A model generated the notes under the pieces. The model worked only from the letters and a program-made list of their open reading frames with translations, made no database searches and was not told the DNA's origin. 26,166 nt of DNA. Origin: a virus. Position numbers and translations under genes: made by a program. The stretch spans positions 1 to 26,166 of the IMG/VR virus record IMGVR_UViG_3300050035_000110; one strand, given 5' to 3'. Within the stretch, counting starts at the first letter, position 1. Every line of letters begins with the position of its first letter. Below are positions 1 to 6,573 of the stretch, one piece after another.

Positions 1-501
1 ATTGGGGATGAGGTCGCGGCCCTCTGTCTGTACTACGACTCGATCCGCTGTGCGCACCACGGACGGTCTATGCGGCATCAGGTCAAAGCGTTCGACAATG
101 GCTGCTGTGAGTTGCTCTTCAAAGATGTTGTAGAGCTTTCCGAACTCAGTGAAGTGTTTCAGGGGCCGCGCAAAGTCAGAGAGGTACGCTTCGGACGCGT
201 CGTGCAACAAACCCCACAACGCAATCTCACGGGCTGCTGTCACGCGGGCTGAGAGTGCGCCATGCTCCGCCATGGTCAACTGCTCTGCCAACTTGCTCAC
301 GTGCAGGCTGTGTTCCGCCACGCTGTAATGGCAATAGGTGTGCCCAGTCCAGCGGCATACAAGGCTCAGTGCGTGGGCAATGTCCTGTATGTCGATTTCC
401 TCTGCCCTGGGATCGAGCGGCCAAAACTTACGGCCGGTGAATGTGACGATAAAGTTCCTGTCGGTGCGCATCACGCGCGGTGCTTCGGAGACCATCAGCA
501 T
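1..501 (-). CDS. HD-domain phosphohydrolase (YfbR-like), 3' end cut by window edge
   Basis: The frame is open from an ATG at 501 to the left edge (167 residues seen, no stop), so the C-terminus is missing. Residues 21-48 carry a pattern typical of small phage HD hydrolases (FTGRKFWPLDP, then DIAHALSL). The metal-binding set is visible: H64 in SVAEH, H100-D101 in LLHDASEAYLSDF, and a likely final Asp at 153. Enzymes of this family remove phosphate from (deoxy)nucleotides, usually dNMPs, or dATP in the DatZ subgroup, so a role in the phage nucleotide pool is likely. The ATG at 501 has GGAGG seven bases upstream; another ATG lies at 495. The gene overlaps the end of the winged-helix gene by a few bases, so it is the last visible gene of the leftward early operon. 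Family confidence is high; the substrate is unknown. Confidence 0.85.
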   Translation of the reverse strand, partial: MLMVSEAPRVMRTDRNFIVTFTGRKFWPLDPRAEEIDIQDIAHALSLVCRWTGHTYCHYSVAEHSLHVSKLAEQLTMAEHGALSARVTAAREIALWGLLHDASEAYLSDFARPLKHFTEFGKLYNIFEEQLTAAIVERFDLMPHRPSVVRTADRVVVQTEGRDLIPN

Positions 502-857
502 GAGACGGCCTCCATCTTGACGGCGCGGTACTGATAGAGGCCACTGCCTGGGCGCGTGCGTTCGCGCTCAACCGTCCATCCGCGCCGGCGCATATCCCGC
601 AAGCGCGCGATGATCGAAGCCTCGCCGTGTTTGGTGCCGGGGTGACGGCGGCGCAGTTCGGCGCAGATGTTGGCGAGGGTCCGCCAATATCCATCAGCCA
701 TTACGGCCTCGACTTGATGCTGTTGGGAGGTGAGGCGTTCGCTGTCCTGTGCCGGTGAGAATGTCTCACCAAAGATTTGCGGCGTCTCGGAAGGATTGAA
801 CAGGTTGCCGTTCAGCGGATTGCCGCCCAGGGCGGTGCGGTTGTGTGCCAGTTTCAT
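495..857 (-). CDS. winged-helix / helix-turn-helix phage protein
   Basis: 120 aa. The N-terminal 40 residues look disordered. From about residue 43 (LTSQQHQVEAVM) there is a predicted helix-turn-helix: WRTLANICAELRRRHPG, then GEASIIARLRDMRRRGWTVE, then a short beta wing ending GLYQYRAV. This pattern (count residues, recognise, 'row' of helices, wing with an R-x-R) is common in small phage winged-helix proteins that sit among early genes. DNA binding is probable; the target is unknown. ATG at 857 overlaps the previous stop as ATGA, which implies translational coupling, and the stop overlaps the start region of the HD gene. It could be a regulator or a replication accessory protein; nothing in the sequence separates these. 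Confidence 0.7.
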   Translation of the reverse strand: MKLAHNRTALGGNPLNGNLFNPSETPQIFGETFSPAQDSERLTSQQHQVEAVMADGYWRTLANICAELRRRHPGTKHGEASIIARLRDMRRRGWTVERERTRPGSGLYQYRAVKMEAVSC

Positions 858-1072
858 CCCTGCACCGCCGTGTCTTGGTTGGCCGGAACGAGCTTGACTT
901 CATCCGGTAACCCGCATTGGTGCATGAATTCATCGAGCGCCCACTGGGCCTTGGAGACGGCGGCGTAGATTTCATCAAGCTCCGCTTTGCGTTGCCGATA
1001 GTGCGAAATGAGCACCCGGCGGGCCGCCTCACCGATGTCAACCTTGATGGTGATGCACGCTTGGCCGGCCAC
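854..1072 (-). CDS. small helical protein of unknown function
   Basis: I do not recognise a family. The start chosen is GTG at 1072, because the upstream stop and this start overlap as TAGTG, a typical coupled junction; this gives 72 aa. The frame is open further upstream to 1153, but that part lies inside the preceding gene. The protein begins with a short strand-like stretch (ACITIKVDIGEAARR) followed by a long charged helix (ISHYRQRKAELDEIYAAVSKAQWALDEFM), possibly a coiled coil. Its end overlaps the next ATG as ATGA. Membership in the four-gene operon is well supported by these overlaps; the function is unknown. Confidence 0.6.
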   Translation of the reverse strand: MAGQACITIKVDIGEAARRVLISHYRQRKAELDEIYAAVSKAQWALDEFMHQCGLPDEVKLVPANQDTAVQG

Positions 1073-1386
1073 TAGAGCACCGCCTTGAGAGACAGGGCAG
1101 CGGAGTTCGCGGCCACTTGGTGGGCGGACTGGGGGCAGACAGACTTCCGCCATTTGCCGATAAAAATACCGGCGTCGGCGTGCTCAAAATCGGTGTGGAA
1201 GAGGTACGGGCGGGTCGATCCGCAATCCAGGCAGGTTTGCTGATCGTTGAAAGGCAGGGTTGTGTGAGGGTGACGGCATCCGATGATTGGCCAGAGGAGC
1301 CAGGTAAGAACCGCCGCAAACACGGCCAAAGGACCCTTTTTGGGCATTTCGGCCGGTGCTCTAAATGAACTTCCAAGGGTAGGCAC
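1072..1386 (-). CDS. small membrane-anchored protein with CxxC motif, unknown function
   Basis: 104 aa from a GTG at 1386 preceded by AAGGAG at an eight-base spacing. An ATG at 1347 is an alternative start. After a short basic stretch (PKKG) comes one hydrophobic segment (residues about 19-36, LAVFAAVLTWLLWPIIGC), which could be a TM anchor or a lipoprotein-type signal ending in Cys. A CxxC pair follows (TCLDCGS), then an aromatic/acidic stretch and FIGKWRKSV. It is the first gene of the leftward operon and begins just left of the inverted repeat and tRNA-like sequence, so its promoter must lie in or beyond that region. No family is recognised. Confidence 0.55.
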   Translation of the reverse strand: MPTLGSSFRAPAEMPKKGPLAVFAAVLTWLLWPIIGCRHPHTTLPFNDQQTCLDCGSTRPYLFHTDFEHADAGIFIGKWRKSVCPQSAHQVAANSAALSLKAVL

Positions 1387-1401
1387 TTGACAATCTCCTT
1401 G

Positions 1402-1544
1402 AAAATTCAGAAGATTGCCAAACACATGGTAGGCGAGGTAGGGCTCGAACCTACAACCCCCGGCTTAGAAGGCCGGGGGTTGAACCCTTTTCAGCCGGTG
1501 CTCTAAACACCGACTGCGCCGCTTGGCAATTCATTCTGAATTTT
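1402..1544. other. candidate phage attachment region: inverted repeat enclosing a tRNA-like sequence
   Basis: The sequence at 1402-1421 (AAAATTCAGAAGATTGCCAA) recurs as its reverse complement at 1523-1544 with only two single-base gaps. These arms flank the tRNA-like sequence symmetrically, and the integrase gene starts about 390 bases to the right. Integrases often use tRNA 3' halves as core sites and bind repeated arm sites on both sides, so attP (or a prophage end) is the most likely reading. Crossover position and arm-site use are inferred. Confidence 0.6.
1427..1528 (-). tRNA. tRNA-Arg(UCU)-like sequence, intact 3' part but abnormal 5' half (likely non-functional att core)
   Basis: Read on the minus strand, the 3' part is excellent. 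It has an anticodon stem CCGGC/GCCGG around loop CTTCTAA (anticodon TCT), a five-base variable loop, a T arm GTAGG-TTCGAGC-CCTAC, then CTCGCCT, A and an encoded CCA. The expected 5' acceptor strand AGGCGAG is absent. Upstream lies a D-arm-like stretch ending GAGCACCGGC. It is separated from the anticodon arm by about 22 extra bases that end in a second CCGGC. A normal molecule therefore cannot fold. The best reading is a tRNA 3' fragment captured by the phage as its integration core, with degraded or rearranged tRNA-like sequence on the 5' side. Confidence 0.6.
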
Positions 1545-1937
1545 GGTCCAACTGTAATGCAGAATTGGGCTTGCGCCCGATTTCTGTGTTCAAGAATGGA
1601 ATGTCACAGCCATGTGTGTATGTGATGGAGGACACGCATGGTTGTGATTTCATACCTGTTTTGCAGGTTTTCTTTGGGTTTCTTCCGGGGGTTTCAGCTC
1701 GTTGTCGCAGATAACCCTAATGCAGTAACGTATCGCGTTCGTTCGATCGAACCCATACTTGGCCGCCAGCTTGTCCAAGTCTTTCAGCATGGGCATTGCA
1801 GCCCCAGGTTAATTCTCGTAAGTCCCATGAAGTCATCGTAGAAGCGTCTCAATGCACGCGCGGGCGTTACCAATGTGCATTTGCGACGCGCAAACGTGCC
1901 TCGGGTCACACCTGTTTGACAAGGGGGGCGGCCTAGA
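1545..1937. other. gene-free region before the integrase
   Basis: About 390 bases with no convincing coding region on either strand. It contains a perfect 12-bp palindrome (GTTCGATCGAAC, 1741-1752) and a small inverted repeat ACCTG/CAGGT near 1657-1672. No promoter with good -35 and -10 boxes was found. It probably forms the rest of the attachment region and the control region of the integrase. Confidence 0.45.
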
Positions 1938-3122
1938 ATGACGCGTATTCCAAAAAATTCATTGAAGAGCACACCGGCCAGCGCGGTGGCCTGCAAAAAA
2001 AGGCTACAACACACCGCCGACCACCATAACTGTCCTGCGTGTATCGAGGCTAACTTGCTTTTGATTCAAATTGATTCAGATTTTTCTCGGTTGCCTTTCA
2101 GTCAAGCGTCCACGCTTTGGATGGTCATACGGAGACAACGCCGGAACCTCAAGCCGCGCACCCACGAATCCAATCAGGGCTACATAGACGCACTGGAGAA
2201 ATTCTTCAGTGCGATCCGGCTTTGCGACATCACCCCCGGTCATTTGCGTGAGTATCAACTCGCGCGGGCTACCAACAGTCTCCACGTCAAAGGACGTGAG
2301 GAGCATCCATGGACCCGCGCCGCCGGGCATTCGATCATCAACCATGAAATCTCCGCGCTGGGCCAAATCCTCAAGCACTGCAAATTGTGGGAGAAGATCA
2401 AACCCTACTATTCGGCGGAGGGCATTCCGAAGTGGAGCCCGCGCGACATTCTTTCAGAAGAGGATGAGGAGGACTTGTTCAGCAAGGCGGCAAGCCATCC
2501 CGAGGCCGCGCTTGCCTACTGGGTCGCGTGCATCACGAACAACACGACGGCGGCCGGCTGTGAGCTGCGCGGCTTGCGGATCAAGAACATCTTTCTACGG
2601 GACAAAGACGACATCTCCGAAATCTACATCCCGGAAGATGCGGTGAAGAATAACTCGCGGCCCCGAAAGATCGCACTGAACCGTACGGCACGGTGGGCGG
2701 TTGAGCAGTGCTACAAGCGGGCGCTGGCGATTGGCTGCACAGATCGGGAGCACTACTTGTTTCCCTTCCGGCTCAACCGGGTGAAGAAAGGTCAGCGGGC
2801 ATCTGTAGGAAATGCCAAGTATGACCCGACGCGGCCGGCAACGCGCTGGTTTCTGCGCAAGAGCTGGGATAAGCTGCGGACGGCTACCGGATTCATACAC
2901 CTCAATCCGCACGACCTCCGGCATCAGTGCATCACGCGCCTCTTGGAAAACGGCGTGGAGCCGGAGACGGTGCGGGCCATTGCCGGCCATGTGACAGAGC
3001 AAATGATGCAGTATTACAGCCATCACCGCCGGCAGACAAAATATGACGCGGTGATGGCCATTGAACTCAACAAAAAGGACCGCATCAAACCGGGGCCGCG
3101 CATGGTGCGCAAATCCGCATAA
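1938..3122 (+). CDS. int: tyrosine recombinase, phage integrase
   Basis: 394 aa. The catalytic set of the tyrosine recombinase family is visible: Arg211 (CELRGL), a basic beta-hairpin residue near Lys244, His325-x-x-Arg328 (HDLRH), His351 (AGH) and the nucleophile Tyr360 in MMQYYSHH. Residues about 55-160 match a SAM-like core-binding domain. The first 50 residues hold a short Cys/His cluster (HHNCPAC) that may bind zinc or an arm site. ATG 1938 follows AAGGGGGG about ten bases upstream. The enzyme would integrate and excise the phage at a tRNA gene; the tRNA-like core and inverted repeat lie directly upstream. It is the only clear lysogeny gene in the window, with no repressor or excisionase recognised, so those may lie left of the window. 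Confidence 0.93.
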   Translation: MTRIPKNSLKSTPASAVACKKRLQHTADHHNCPACIEANLLLIQIDSDFSRLPFSQASTLWMVIRRQRRNLKPRTHESNQGYIDALEKFFSAIRLCDITPGHLREYQLARATNSLHVKGREEHPWTRAAGHSIINHEISALGQILKHCKLWEKIKPYYSAEGIPKWSPRDILSEEDEEDLFSKAASHPEAALAYWVACITNNTTAAGCELRGLRIKNIFLRDKDDISEIYIPEDAVKNNSRPRKIALNRTARWAVEQCYKRALAIGCTDREHYLFPFRLNRVKKGQRASVGNAKYDPTRPATRWFLRKSWDKLRTATGFIHLNPHDLRHQCITRLLENGVEPETVRAIAGHVTEQMMQYYSHHRRQTKYDAVMAIELNKKDRIKPGPRMVRKSA

Positions 3123-3148
3123 GCGAGACACTCAAGACAGGAGAAACA

Positions 3149-3460
3149 ATGAGACGCAAGACAATGGAATTTCCTTTGAACAACGAACGCATCGAAACCG
3201 GCCCGGTACGCTTTGGGGAAGACTGGCCAGGTGTATTCGTTCGCGGCGACGACGCAATCATGTTTGCGGTAGTGCTGAAAAAGTTCCTTCGATCCAAGGA
3301 ATTTGATGAGCAGAGCATAGAAGAGGCCGGCCAACGGCTGGAGTTGCGCCGCCTGACCGACCTCTTGAATTCATGCTTTGTTAAGCGCGACCCGCGCCTT
3401 GCGGGCCATATCACGCCGGAGACGGCACAGCACTACACCGCTCAACAGCCGCAGGTGTAA
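3149..3460 (+). CDS. small unknown protein downstream of integrase
   Basis: 103 aa, ATG at 3149 with AGGAG six bases before it and 26 bases after the integrase stop, so it is probably co-transcribed with int. It has no signal peptide, no TM segment and no clear HTH. The middle is helical and charged (VVLKKFLRSKEFDEQSIEEAG, with RRLTDLL after it) and the end is polar. Position suggests an excision or integration accessory role, but the sequence does not show the usual excisionase winged helix. No family recognised. The gene faces the next one convergently with a 40-base gap. Confidence 0.6.
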   Translation: MRRKTMEFPLNNERIETGPVRFGEDWPGVFVRGDDAIMFAVVLKKFLRSKEFDEQSIEEAGQRLELRRLTDLLNSCFVKRDPRLAGHITPETAQHYTAQQPQV

Positions 3461-3500
3461 CCGAACGGGCGCGCTGTCTCTGCATCGGCGGCGGCGCGCT

Positions 3501-3833
3501 CTAGGTAGACTCGTCTTCCAGGCCGGCGAAGTAGAACTCCATCATGGCGTTGAAGGCAACGGCGGCGAGTTGATGTCTACGGCTATGGAAGTGATCGTGC
3601 GGTAACCCGGCCAGGTACTCGGCGAAATGGTTCCACGCGTGGTTGGCGATCACCTCTGAATCTGTACGCGCCAGGCTACCGCGCGATTTGTCTCCAGCCA
3701 TAGCGCGTTGGTGGAAGCTATCCTTCCCGTACTTCTCATTCCCATATTTGCCAATTTCATCCATCGCCTCAAGGAACTTGGCGTTGAGGAATTGGTATTG
3801 CGTTAAGGTGCTCTCAAGCACAGCTTGACTCAT
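3501..3833 (-). CDS. MazG/MazZ-like dATP/dGTP diphosphohydrolase-type protein
   Basis: 110 aa from ATG 3833, with GAAGGGGAAAG directly upstream. It shows the layout of the small phage family related to dATP/dGTP diphosphohydrolase N-termini: a tyrosine/glycine motif (KYGNEKYGKDSFH) followed by two helices with His and Asn (IANHAWNHFAEYLAG and RRHQLAAVAFNAMMEF). Proteins of this all-alpha group often act on deoxynucleotides or are uncharacterised homologues. Metal-binding acidic residues are less clear than in true MazG, so activity is uncertain. It is the most downstream gene of the leftward run that begins at the endolysin and may work together with the HD phosphohydrolase at 1-501. Confidence 0.55.
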   Translation of the reverse strand: MSQAVLESTLTQYQFLNAKFLEAMDEIGKYGNEKYGKDSFHQRAMAGDKSRGSLARTDSEVIANHAWNHFAEYLAGLPHDHFHSRRHQLAAVAFNAMMEFYFAGLEDEST

Positions 3834-3872
3834 GCTTTCCCCTTCTTTGGTTTTGTATCGTACGAAACAAAG

Positions 3873-5171
3873 CTACTTACCCGAGCCGCTCATCTGGCCG
3901 GGCAAGATCGAGTAGGTCGCGCCGCCGATTAGAGCCTCAGTCTTCGACCAAACATGAGCCTCGGCAGCACGGATCGATTGGTACATGTTTTCCGCGCTCC
4001 ACGCGCATGGAGGCCGGAGCGATGACAAGATGCGCACAATACACCCAGGCTGTTCGATGGTCCGCTTTTGATGCTTATCGCCGGTGTGCGCCTCGCGCCA
4101 AAGCGTGCGGCCCCACATGGCGGGCTGTTCGGCGGCCATCGTCTTGCCGTAGTCTTCGAGCTTGCCGGCGTTCCCATGCGTCAACATGAGCATGTTGACG
4201 CCGTACTCCCACCACTTCCGCTGGGTGGGAGCATTGTCAATCGTCACGCGGGGATTGTTGCGATACCACGCGGAAAGCTCTTCACCCAGGTGCCACGCTG
4301 CTAGCGGATCGTGATTGCCGCGCACCACGGGCACGTGGACGCGGAGGCCCCTGGCCAACATCTGATCGATAGCCCACTTGGTGGCATCGCGCGAGATCCC
4401 GTACACCTTTTCGTAGCGCGTATCCATCGATTGCAGGGTGCCCTTTTCGGTTGTGCCGGCGCGATTGTCCGCGTTCTGTTGATCGTTGCCGATCACAAAG
4501 AGCGCGCCCTCAGGCTTGAAAGAGGCGGTGCGATCCAAAAGGCTAGAAAGCGCCTGGCCCCAGCAACGCTTGGCAATCGCGCAATCGTAATCGTCGTGGC
4601 CGGTTTCCTTGGCCCAGATCAGCGCGCCAAAGTGGTGATCGTAGAGGGACGGCTCAACCCACACGCCGGAGCTGTACTGCGAACGCATCCGCACGATGTG
4701 CGGGAACTTGGGAGCGTAGCGCGCGGCCTCGGCTTTGAAACGCTCTACCTCATCCTTGAGGCGTTGCACTTCGACTTTCTTTTTGAGCCAAACCTTGATC
4801 TGATACAGCGGCTCAACGATGATTCCCCGGAGCCGGCCGTCGCGCTTATCCGCCGCGCCCACTTCCCACTTATTGCAGACGTACCGCTCCACTTCCCAAA
4901 GGTCGCGGTCCACCTCGCAGAACTTCAACAGCTCATCGAGCGTGTGGATGCGCGTCTTTGGCATGGAAATGACGCGGCTATCCTTGCTCATATCGTCGGT
5001 GACGGTCTGCGCGGGCTTGGCATCGGCGCGCGGGCGCTTGGCGTCCTCCGGCATGTAGCGCAACACGGTGGTATCGTGATGGCCTACGAGCTTTGCAATC
5101 TGACGAGACGACTTTCCCTCGCGGGCTAGGCGTTCAATCTTGTGCCGCGTGCTTGCGGAGACGGTTGGCAT
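3873..5171 (-). CDS. phage HTH-metallophosphoesterase
   Basis: 432 aa. The start is ATG 5171, where the upstream stop overlaps as TGATG; the frame extends further but overlaps the previous gene. Residues 1-45 form a resolvase-like HTH (TRHKIERLAREGKSSRQIAKLVG). A coiled-coil stretch (KKKVEVQRLKDEVERFKAEAARYA) lies near residues 130-155. The rest is a calcineurin-like phosphoesterase with the expected metal motifs in order: DHHFG, GNDQ, RGNHDP, THGN and HTGDKH. Such proteins are frequent in phages and are annotated only as phosphoesterases; nuclease or nucleotide substrates are possible. The N-terminal HTH suggests DNA targeting. Family assignment is secure, the biological role is not. Confidence 0.82.
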   Translation of the reverse strand: MPTVSASTRHKIERLAREGKSSRQIAKLVGHHDTTVLRYMPEDAKRPRADAKPAQTVTDDMSKDSRVISMPKTRIHTLDELLKFCEVDRDLWEVERYVCNKWEVGAADKRDGRLRGIIVEPLYQIKVWLKKKVEVQRLKDEVERFKAEAARYAPKFPHIVRMRSQYSSGVWVEPSLYDHHFGALIWAKETGHDDYDCAIAKRCWGQALSSLLDRTASFKPEGALFVIGNDQQNADNRAGTTEKGTLQSMDTRYEKVYGISRDATKWAIDQMLARGLRVHVPVVRGNHDPLAAWHLGEELSAWYRNNPRVTIDNAPTQRKWWEYGVNMLMLTHGNAGKLEDYGKTMAAEQPAMWGRTLWREAHTGDKHQKRTIEQPGCIVRILSSLRPPCAWSAENMYQSIRAAEAHVWSKTEALIGGATYSILPGQMSGSGK

Positions 5172-5464
5172 CAGTGCCTCACGATGGTGACGATGTGATA
5201 GACCAGATCGGCACTGACAGCCACCACGGCGGCAATGCGCAGAATCATCCACCACGCGCCGGCTCCGCGCTGTTTCAAAGATTCGAGGCTATCGATCCGT
5301 TGCTCGTGATCGTCAACCTGCATTTCCAGGCGTGGCACGCGGCCGTGCGAGTTCTCGGCGGTCGCATCGCCGAACAGCTTGGTAAGTGTGTCGCGAAGAT
5401 CGCCGCGCATACCGCGCACCTCATTCGTCAATTCGTGGATGGCGGTAGTGTCATCGAAAGACAT
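5171..5464 (-). CDS. holin-like protein: coiled coil plus C-terminal TM segment (XhlA-like)
   Basis: 97 aa from ATG 5464, preceded by AGGGAG at seven bases. A longer frame to 5494 has no ribosome site. Residues 1-60 are polar and heptad-like (LEMQVDDHEQRIDSLESLKQ). Residues about 70-92 are a single hydrophobic segment (WWMILRIAAVVAVSADLVYHI) followed by a short tail. The same design, an N-terminal coiled coil and a C-terminal membrane helix, is seen in XhlA-type phage lysis proteins. Its position two genes after the endolysin supports a role in lysis. Its stop overlaps the phosphoesterase start, so the two are coupled. It could equally be another small membrane protein. Confidence 0.5.
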   Translation of the reverse strand: MSFDDTTAIHELTNEVRGMRGDLRDTLTKLFGDATAENSHGRVPRLEMQVDDHEQRIDSLESLKQRGAGAWWMILRIAAVVAVSADLVYHIVTIVRH

Positions 5465-5494
5465 GGCATAACTCCCTAAGTTCACTATGCCCAC

Positions 5495-5534
5495 AAACCC
5501 AAAGGCCCCGCGAGTTAGCGAGGCCTTTGGGTTG
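5495..5534. terminator. strong stem-loop between unknown gene and holin-like gene
   Basis: Arms AACCCAAAGGCC (5496-5507) and GGCCTTTGGGTT (5522-5533) pair perfectly, with a further CGC/GCG pair inside a short loop. It lies just after the stop of the gene ending at 5549. No T-run follows on either strand, so it may be a Rho-type boundary or an mRNA stability hairpin, not a classic intrinsic terminator. Confidence 0.6.
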
Positions 5535-5548
5535 TGAATGATGCGAAC

Positions 5549-5914
5549 TTACTGAACGTCCGCCTTGACTTCGGCGTACAGGGACTCCACGAGCGGAATG
5601 AACGTGCTCTTGAAGTAGTTGAAGAATGCCTCGGCGTCTGCAAGGGCCTTGGCATCGTCGGCAAGGTTGATGCCCTTTTCTGCCGTGGCCGTGGCGACGT
5701 CGCCAATCACGCCGGTGGCCTGTTTCACAAGGCCCAGCACGGCCGTCTTGACTTCCGGCGAATCCTTGACCGCTGAGGCAATCACCGCCTCAGCCTTGAC
5801 ACAGAACTCGATGGGGTGAACGATGGCAAACTCGACGGCCTTCTCGACGCCCTTGCCCACATCCTCGGCACCGACCTTGACATCGTGCCCGATAGTTTCA
5901 AAAACATTGCCCAT
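5549..5914 (-). CDS. small helical phage protein of unknown function
   Basis: 121 aa from ATG 5914, with AAGGAAGG about nine bases before it. The frame is open upstream to 6055, but that portion overlaps the endolysin and lacks a ribosome site. The protein is Ala/Val/Lys-rich, starts MGNVFETIGHDVKVGAEDVG and appears to be amphipathic helices throughout. A single Cys lies near residue 30. No signal peptide and no clear TM helix. It sits between endolysin and holin-like gene, so a lysis-linked role is possible, but nothing in the sequence proves it. Related proteins are common as hypothetical genes in prophages. Confidence 0.65.
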   Translation of the reverse strand: MGNVFETIGHDVKVGAEDVGKGVEKAVEFAIVHPIEFCVKAEAVIASAVKDSPEVKTAVLGLVKQATGVIGDVATATAEKGINLADDAKALADAEAFFNYFKSTFIPLVESLYAEVKADVQ

Positions 5915-5961
5915 GCGAATAACCTTCCTTTGGCCTGTTGGCCGGTTGATGGTTGAGGTTG

Positions 5962-6408
5962 TTATTTTGCCGGGATATGCCCGGTCCAAAGTTGGTACTC
6001 CGCCTCGCGGCGTGTCTTGAGCGCCGCACACTCCTTTGCGTCGGCGTGATCCCATTGCAAGAGCTGGAGGGCAGCCGCATCCGATTGCCCCGCGTTCAAG
6101 TCTTTGAGCAGCGTGGAGCTTGCCAGCCGGCCCTGGCCCAGGTTGAACACGAAATCAACCAACGCATCGAACTGCCCTTGCGTGAGCGCGACCCGCGCTA
6201 TGCGCGCAACAGCGCCCTCGGAGATGGCCACGTCGCGGCTCAATATCACCGTGGCTTCCGCCTCAGTGATTCCGTTGGGATAGCTTTCGCCGGGCAACAG
6301 GCGGTGACCGTAGCCGATGGTCGGAATGCCGGCAACGTCCAAATACGCGCTGCCACGAAAGCCCTCGGATTGTTTCAACAGTGCAAGCCCGGCCGCGCTC
6401 AGTTGCAT
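5962..6408 (-). CDS. T4-type lysozyme endolysin (GH24)
   Basis: 148 aa, the usual length of lambdoid GH24 lysozymes. The catalytic triad is present with T4 spacing: Glu15 in SEGF, Asp24 in AYLDVAG and Thr30 in PTIGYGH. The second signature, LTQGQFDALVDFVFNLG, lies at about residues 75-91. It cleaves the MurNAc-GlcNAc bond of peptidoglycan at the end of the lytic cycle. There is no signal or SAR anchor at the N-terminus (MQLSAAGLALL is too short and too early), so release through a holin is expected; a holin-like gene lies two genes downstream. ATG 6408 has GAGG at a seven-base spacing. Confidence 0.93.
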   Translation of the reverse strand: MQLSAAGLALLKQSEGFRGSAYLDVAGIPTIGYGHRLLPGESYPNGITEAEATVILSRDVAISEGAVARIARVALTQGQFDALVDFVFNLGQGRLASSTLLKDLNAGQSDAAALQLLQWDHADAKECAALKTRREAEYQLWTGHIPAK

Positions 6409-6548
6409 CGTTCAACCTCATCTAAACATCCCAGCGGCATAGACCCGCCGCCGGGAACCCTGTCTAGCCTGAGTGTGGCGCGGATCACGGAAAGCGGGCC
6501 ATTTTGGAGGCAGGGTGGGCAATCACTGGCGCGTTGCCGATAACGAGT

Positions 6549-6560
6549 TATACTGCGACC
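6549..6560 (+). promoter_or_regulatory. -10-type element before secreted gene 6574-7017
   Basis: TATACTGCGACC lies 13 bases before ATG 6574; a GGGGTGA ribosome site sits between. The same 12 bases, with one change, precede the Imm gene (15770-15781). No clear -35 box is seen at the right distance. Confidence 0.45.
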
Positions 6561-6573
6561 CTTGGGGTGAACG

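Noticed and set aside
1427-1530. tRNA-Leu(UAG) model with a long variable arm for the tRNA-like sequence
   Set aside because: Loop TTTAGAG has A37, not the usual G37, and the acceptor 5' strand does not match. TTTAGAGCACC is explained better as D-arm sequence.
1916-1939. TTGACA and TAGAAT just before the integrase start as a promoter
   Set aside because: Spacing is only 12 bases and the -10 would overlap the start codon.
1784-2014. 76-codon minus-strand frame across the integrase start
   Set aside because: No ribosome site, overlaps the integrase, and no recognisable features.
4311-5129. 272-codon plus-strand frame opposite the phosphoesterase gene
   Set aside because: Antisense shadow of a gene with complete catalytic motifs.
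5915-6055. Upstream extension of the unknown gene 5549-5914
   Set aside because: Overlaps the endolysin end and has no ribosome site; ATG 5914 has a strong one.
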